A stretch of DNA of 10,384 nt from Gammaproteobacteria bacterium UBA4475 (GTDB lineage: Bacteria; Pseudomonadota; Gammaproteobacteria; Pseudomonadales; Azotimanducaceae). Both the position numbers and the translations under genes were made by a program. This document shows positions 7,086 to 10,384 of this stretch, in pieces (the first letter of the stretch is position 1; every line of letters starts with the position of its first letter). The DNA lies in NCBI GenBank assembly GCA_002389265.1, contig DGOD01000150.1, positions 1 to 10,384 on the forward strand, in the 5' to 3' direction. Below the pieces are notes generated by a model. It was not told the origin of the DNA. It made no database searches and saw only the letters and a list, made by a program, of their open reading frames with translations.

Positions 7086-7928
7086 ATGAGCGAATCAGAT
7101 CCCGAGCAGGTCGCAATACGGCACGCGGCCACGGTAATGCTGATCGATGATCGCCCGGACTTACAGGTTTACATGATGGAGCGCCATGCCGACATCGTCT
7201 TCGGCGGCGGTATGTGGGTTTTCCCCGGCGGCCGAGTCGATGAAGCTGACGACCCATCGACCTTCGCGCCCTTCTGTCTGCACCGCACTGACACACAAGC
7301 CAGTGAGCTGATGCAAATGCCCGCTGGCGCCCTGACCTATTATGTGGCCGCCGTTCGAGAAGCCTTCGAAGAAGCGGGAATCCTGTTGGCGTTACACCGC
7401 GACACAGGCCGCCTGCTGGACCTATCTGAGCCAGAGACGATGCGGCGATTCGAAGCCCACCGGCGCGATATCAACGACAGCAATCGCAATTTTATTGAAT
7501 TAATCGAAGACGAAAACCTGATTCTCGACGTCGGCACTATGCATTATATTGCCCGCTGGATTACGCCCGTCGGACCACCTCGGCGCTATGACACGCGGTT
7601 CTTTATCACGCGCATGCCTGCGGCTCAAACCCCTATCCATGACGACCATGAACTGGTGCACGCCCAGTGGTTAACCCCAGCTGAAATTCTTCGCCAGTTC
7701 GATAGCGGAACAATGACATTGATGAGCCCCACCCTGCGCATGCTCAGGTGCCTGGCTCGCTTCACCAGCGCTGATGAGGTGATGGCTGCGGCCGCCGCCA
7801 ACCAACCTGATGAACGAGCTCGAGTCAACGCGACCGGTGACATCGTCTTACCCGGTGATGCCGACTATGACACAGCAAACGAAAACATCGAGAGTGGCTG
7901 GGTTCGCCTGCGACCCTTATTACGTTGA
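7086..7928 (+). CDS. Nudix hydrolase, NUDT19/RP2-like, with split Nudix box
   Basis: A 280-residue cytosolic Nudix hydrolase that cleaves a nucleoside diphosphate linked to another moiety. The box is divided: WVFPGGRVDEAD (44-55) carries the first half and REAFEEAGI (91-99) the catalytic helix with Glu95 and Glu96. They are separated by about 28 more residues than the standard G-x5-E-x7-REUxEExGU motif. A long insertion at this point is characteristic of NUDT19/RP2 proteins, whose mammalian member hydrolyses CoA and acyl-CoA in peroxisomes. Two acyl-CoA dehydrogenase genes follow after 60 bases, which makes CoA esters a reasonable substrate guess. The open frame extends upstream to a TTG at 7014 inside the terminator hairpin. 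I chose the ATG at 7086 because homology starts shortly after it, although its Shine-Dalgarno is poor. Confidence 0.9.
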   Translation: MSESDPEQVAIRHAATVMLIDDRPDLQVYMMERHADIVFGGGMWVFPGGRVDEADDPSTFAPFCLHRTDTQASELMQMPAGALTYYVAAVREAFEEAGILLALHRDTGRLLDLSEPETMRRFEAHRRDINDSNRNFIELIEDENLILDVGTMHYIARWITPVGPPRRYDTRFFITRMPAAQTPIHDDHELVHAQWLTPAEILRQFDSGTMTLMSPTLRMLRCLARFTSADEVMAAAAANQPDERARVNATGDIVLPGDADYDTANENIESGWVRLRPLLR

Positions 7929-7942
7929 ATATCAGCAGCGTT

Positions 7943-7970
7943 AAACATCAGCAAACATCAGCAAACATCA
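7943..7970 (+). repeat. Tandem 10-bp repeat (2.8 copies)
   Basis: The unit AAACATCAGC occurs twice in full (7943-7952, 7953-7962) and then as AAACATCA (7963-7970). It fills most of the 60-base gap between the Nudix gene and the first dehydrogenase gene. The helical-turn period suggests phased binding sites or simple slippage; the copy number may vary between strains. Confidence 0.85.
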
Positions 7971-7988
7971 AAATATGAGAACCGCCAG

Positions 7989-9101
7989 ATGAATTTTGGT
8001 TTCACTGAAGAACAAGACTTGTTGCGTGACCAGGTCCGCAAATTCCTAGATGCACAATCTCCCGTGAGCCGAGTCAGGGAAATCATGCACACCGATGCAG
8101 GCTTTGACCGGCAAATCTGGCAGCAGATCGCCGACCTCGGCTGGCTGGGTCTGGTGGTTGAGCCTGAGTATGACGGTGTTGGCCTCGGCTTTGTTGATTT
8201 GATTGTCATACTCGAGGAAATGGGCAAGAGTCTATTTCCATCGCCCTTCATAGCCCACTCGCTGGCGGCATCGACCCTCAATGAGCTCGCCTCAGCTGAC
8301 CAGAAAAAACGCCACCTGAATGACCTTGCCTGCGGTCGAACTATTGGCACCATTGCCCTGCTGGATATTCATGATCTGCCCAACGCAGAGAGCATCACCT
8401 TAAGCGGCGTTATCCAGGAGAATGGTGTCATACTCAATGGCAAGAAATTATTCGTCATGGACGCCGACAATGCGGATCTGTTCATCGTCGCCTTCAAAGA
8501 CCAGCACGTACCTTATCTCGCCTTGATCCGCCGTGATCAAACAGGGGTCAGCACACAAGGCTCTGCCACCATGGATTTAACCAAGCGTGTGGGCAGTCTC
8601 GAACTCGACAATGTCAGCGTTGCTACTCAAGATCTGATAATGACCAACAATGAGAACATCAATCGATTGTTAGACAAGGCCGCTGTTGCCGTTACTGCGG
8701 AAATGATAGGTGCTGCTGAAGCCGTCATCTATATGACAACCAATTACGCCAAAGATCGTCTTCAGTTCGACAACCCCATTGGCAAATATCAAGGCGTTAA
8801 ACACCGACTTGCCGAAATGTATGTGGATGTAGAGTCTTTCAGATCCTTACTTTACTACGCTGCATGGTGCGTCGATGAAAGCCCGCACGAACTGCCTCGA
8901 TCAGCATCCCTCGCCAAGGCTTACGCATCTGACGCGTTCAGCCAGATTGGCACTGACGGAGTCCAACTCCATGGCGCCATAGGTTTTACCCAAGAGTACG
9001 ATGTGCAGCTCTATCTGAAACGTTCCAAATGGGCCAGGCCCATCTTTGGCGATGCCGACTACCACTATGAGCGCATTCATCAGCTACAGGTTACGGACTA
9101 A
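7989..9101 (+). CDS. Acyl-CoA dehydrogenase-fold protein, probable non-catalytic partner subunit
   Basis: A 370-residue protein of acyl-CoA dehydrogenase fold. The helical N-terminal domain (about 1-115, starting MNFGFTEEQDLLRDQVRKFL) and the C-terminal helical domain (about 228-365), with RLQFDNPIGKYQGVKHRLAEM (starting at 257) and QLHGAIGF (326-333), are clear. The middle beta domain is degenerate: the usual TEP..GSD flavin/substrate motif is replaced by ALLDIHDLPNAES (123-135). No glutamate appears in the usual base positions: the early C-terminal helix reads LLDKAAVAVTAEMIG, and the C-terminal site reads FGDADYH. This resembles the partner subunit of heteromeric enzymes such as mycobacterial ChsE4-ChsE5 or ChsE1-ChsE2. 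The next gene encodes a complete-looking subunit. The start has GAG at 7977-7979, nine bases upstream of the ATG. Confidence 0.9.
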   Translation: MNFGFTEEQDLLRDQVRKFLDAQSPVSRVREIMHTDAGFDRQIWQQIADLGWLGLVVEPEYDGVGLGFVDLIVILEEMGKSLFPSPFIAHSLAASTLNELASADQKKRHLNDLACGRTIGTIALLDIHDLPNAESITLSGVIQENGVILNGKKLFVMDADNADLFIVAFKDQHVPYLALIRRDQTGVSTQGSATMDLTKRVGSLELDNVSVATQDLIMTNNENINRLLDKAAVAVTAEMIGAAEAVIYMTTNYAKDRLQFDNPIGKYQGVKHRLAEMYVDVESFRSLLYYAAWCVDESPHELPRSASLAKAYASDAFSQIGTDGVQLHGAIGFTQEYDVQLYLKRSKWARPIFGDADYHYERIHQLQVTD

Positions 9102-9108
9102 CTGCAGA

Positions 9109-9139
9109 TTGTCACGCGCTCGAAGTTTTCGAACATACT
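9109..9139 (+). promoter_or_regulatory. Possible internal promoter before the second dehydrogenase gene
   Basis: TTGTCA (9109-9114) matches TTGACA at five of six positions. CATACT (9134-9139) matches TATAAT at four of six, but the spacer is 19 bases, longer than optimal. If real, it would allow the second dehydrogenase to be made apart from the first. Confidence 0.25.
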
Positions 9140-9177
9140 AACCAGCATATTACGACACAACAAAATATGTCGCAGTG

Positions 9178-9183
9178 AAGGAG
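9178..9183 (+). promoter_or_regulatory. Strong Shine-Dalgarno of the second dehydrogenase gene
   Basis: AAGGAG lies seven bases before the ATG at 9191. It is the strongest ribosome binding site among the rightward genes, and clearly better than that of the partner subunit upstream. Confidence 0.8.
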
Positions 9184-9190
9184 AGCCCAC

Positions 9191-10357
9191 ATGGACTTTG
9201 AATATACTCAAGCCGAAGAAACTTTTAGGCATGAAGTGCGTACATTTCTCGATGAAAACCTGCCCCCCAAGGACCAAAGGGGCGCCGATTTTATGGCGCA
9301 ATGGCTTGATAAAGTAAGGGCAAAGCGCTGGGTAGGGTTTGCATGGCCGAAGGAAGTCGGCGGCGGCGGCGGCGACATCATGCAGCAGGTGATTCTCAAG
9401 GAAGAAATGGCCAAGCGCCAAGCGCCGCCATTGGGTACGTGCATGATGGGTCTTGCCTGGGTTGGCCCGGGCATCATCCAATATGGTACTGACGAACAAA
9501 AAAAACGCTTTATCCCGGACATATTGAATAGCAAGTATCATTGGTGTACTGGATACTCAGAGCCCAATGTTGGCAGTGACCTAGCAGCGCTACAATGCAA
9601 AGCGATTCTCGATGGCGATCACTACGTCATTAACGGCACAAAGATATGGACTAGTCTCGCGCCATTCGCGCAGTGGATATCCATGTTAGTACGCACCGAC
9701 AATTTCGGCTCAACCACCACCAAGCATGACGGCATCACCGCATTACTGGTTGACCTGAGCTCACCGGGTATCGAGATCAAACCCATTGAAAACATGGCAG
9801 GCGGCAAGGTTTTCGCACAAATTTTCTTCGACAATGTCCGCGTACCCGTCAACAATCGTCTCGGTAAGGAAGGTCAGGGCTGGGCCGTAACGATTTCTTC
9901 GCTCGCCAACGAGCGCTCCAGCATTGGCGAAGTCACGGCTATGTATGCAAAACTGGACAGTCTCAAAACACTGATCAAGGACAGCCAGCGGCAGGGAAAA
10001 CCTGCCATGGAAGACCAAAGAATACGGCGCCGCTTGGCAGTATTTGAGGCAAAAATCGAAGCTATGCGGCTTAATGGCCTGCGTTATTTGACTCGTCAAA
10101 TTAAGGGCGAGCCTCTGTCCAGTGAAACCTCTGTTAACAAGCTCCATCGTGCTGACCTTGAAGTCGAGATGAGCGACTTTGCGATCGACGTACTGGGGCA
10201 ACCCGGGCTGCAGCTTGGCAATCAACTTGAGGCCGTCAATCGCGGCAAGTGGGCAAAGGAATCGCTCGGCTGGCCGAATGTCGTTATCGGTGGTGGCACC
10301 CCGAACATTCAGAAGAATATTATCGCCGAACGAATACTTGGTTTACCTAAAGACTAG
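9191..10357 (+). CDS. Acyl-CoA dehydrogenase, catalytic-type subunit
   Basis: A 388-residue FAD-dependent acyl-CoA dehydrogenase that would introduce the alpha-beta double bond in an acyl-CoA and pass electrons to ETF. Recognisable parts are the N-terminal helical domain (MDFEYTQAEE; WPKEVGGGGGD at 52-62), the flavin/substrate motif GYSEPNVGSDLAAL (121-134), NGTKIWTS (148-155), the middle beta domain to about 220, and the C-terminal helical domain ending GGGTPNIQKNIIAERILGLP. The MCAD-type base (Glu in YEGT) is Gly here (IGGGT, 366-370). Instead Glu241 in LANERSS lies where isovaleryl-CoA dehydrogenase and mycobacterial ChsE4/FadE26 carry their base. This fits bulky or branched substrates, possibly sterol side chains, but the substrate cannot be read from sequence. 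It lies 89 bases behind the degenerate paralogue, its probable partner. Confidence 0.95.
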   Translation: MDFEYTQAEETFRHEVRTFLDENLPPKDQRGADFMAQWLDKVRAKRWVGFAWPKEVGGGGGDIMQQVILKEEMAKRQAPPLGTCMMGLAWVGPGIIQYGTDEQKKRFIPDILNSKYHWCTGYSEPNVGSDLAALQCKAILDGDHYVINGTKIWTSLAPFAQWISMLVRTDNFGSTTTKHDGITALLVDLSSPGIEIKPIENMAGGKVFAQIFFDNVRVPVNNRLGKEGQGWAVTISSLANERSSIGEVTAMYAKLDSLKTLIKDSQRQGKPAMEDQRIRRRLAVFEAKIEAMRLNGLRYLTRQIKGEPLSSETSVNKLHRADLEVEMSDFAIDVLGQPGLQLGNQLEAVNRGKWAKESLGWPNVVIGGGTPNIQKNIIAERILGLPKD

Positions 10358-10384
10358 GCTTATGCTTCGCTACAGCGGGCGCAA

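Noticed and set aside
9098..9541. 147-codon minus-strand frame spanning the gap before and the start of the second dehydrogenase
   Set aside because: No Shine-Dalgarno or recognisable domain, and it overlaps the strong AAGGAG and start of a real gene.
9761..10225. 154-codon minus-strand frame opposite the second dehydrogenase
   Set aside because: It lies entirely within a clear acyl-CoA dehydrogenase, and its translation shows no family motif. It is a by-product of the coding strand's codon pattern.
10362..10384. ATG four bases after the last gene that stays open to the window edge
   Set aside because: Only seven codons are visible, with no Shine-Dalgarno at a usable distance; it cannot be distinguished from chance.

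Overview
The window looks like a chromosomal segment of a Gram-negative, probably gammaproteobacterial, organism. The reasons are an outer-membrane-type lipoprotein, a full-length UvrA of E. coli size, Shine-Dalgarno-led genes and moderately high GC. The species cannot be named from the sequence. Coding density is high and no intergenic gap exceeds about 175 bases. There are no RNA genes, insertion sequences, CRISPR arrays or phage genes.

Left half (1-3989, all on the minus strand). In transcription order these are a stand-alone CinA N-terminal/MoCF-domain protein (3989-3234), a lipoprotein with a transglutaminase-like domain and TPR repeats (3127-1958), and a CPA1-type Na+/H+ antiporter with a cytosolic TrkA-N domain that starts at TTG (1896-70). 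Last is the first 21 codons of another gene with a signal-like N-terminus, which runs off the window (65-1). Gaps of 4 to about 106 bases suggest partial co-transcription, but the 106-base gap upstream of the lipoprotein gene has its own structure.

Middle (3990-7047). A 174-base divergent intergenic region carries a perfect TATAAT -10 box, a one-mismatch LexA/SOS-box candidate and a leader hairpin, all upstream of uvrA (4164-6989). A 12-bp perfect inverted repeat begins two bases after the uvrA stop codon and is probably its terminator.

Right half (7086-10357, plus strand). A Nudix hydrolase of the NUDT19/RP2 type, with its Nudix box split by an insertion, is followed by two acyl-CoA dehydrogenase-fold genes. 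The first (370 aa) lacks the FAD/acyl-CoA motifs and a recognisable catalytic base. The second (388 aa) has them. This is the layout expected of a heteromeric acyl-CoA dehydrogenase such as the mycobacterial sterol side-chain enzymes. Together the three genes suggest a small acyl-CoA metabolism cluster, with the Nudix enzyme possibly trimming CoA or acyl-CoA.

I do not see a clearly new multi-gene system. The best leads are the Nudix/heteromeric-dehydrogenase cluster, the control region of uvrA, and the hairpin abutting the ribosome binding site of the transglutaminase-TPR lipoprotein.
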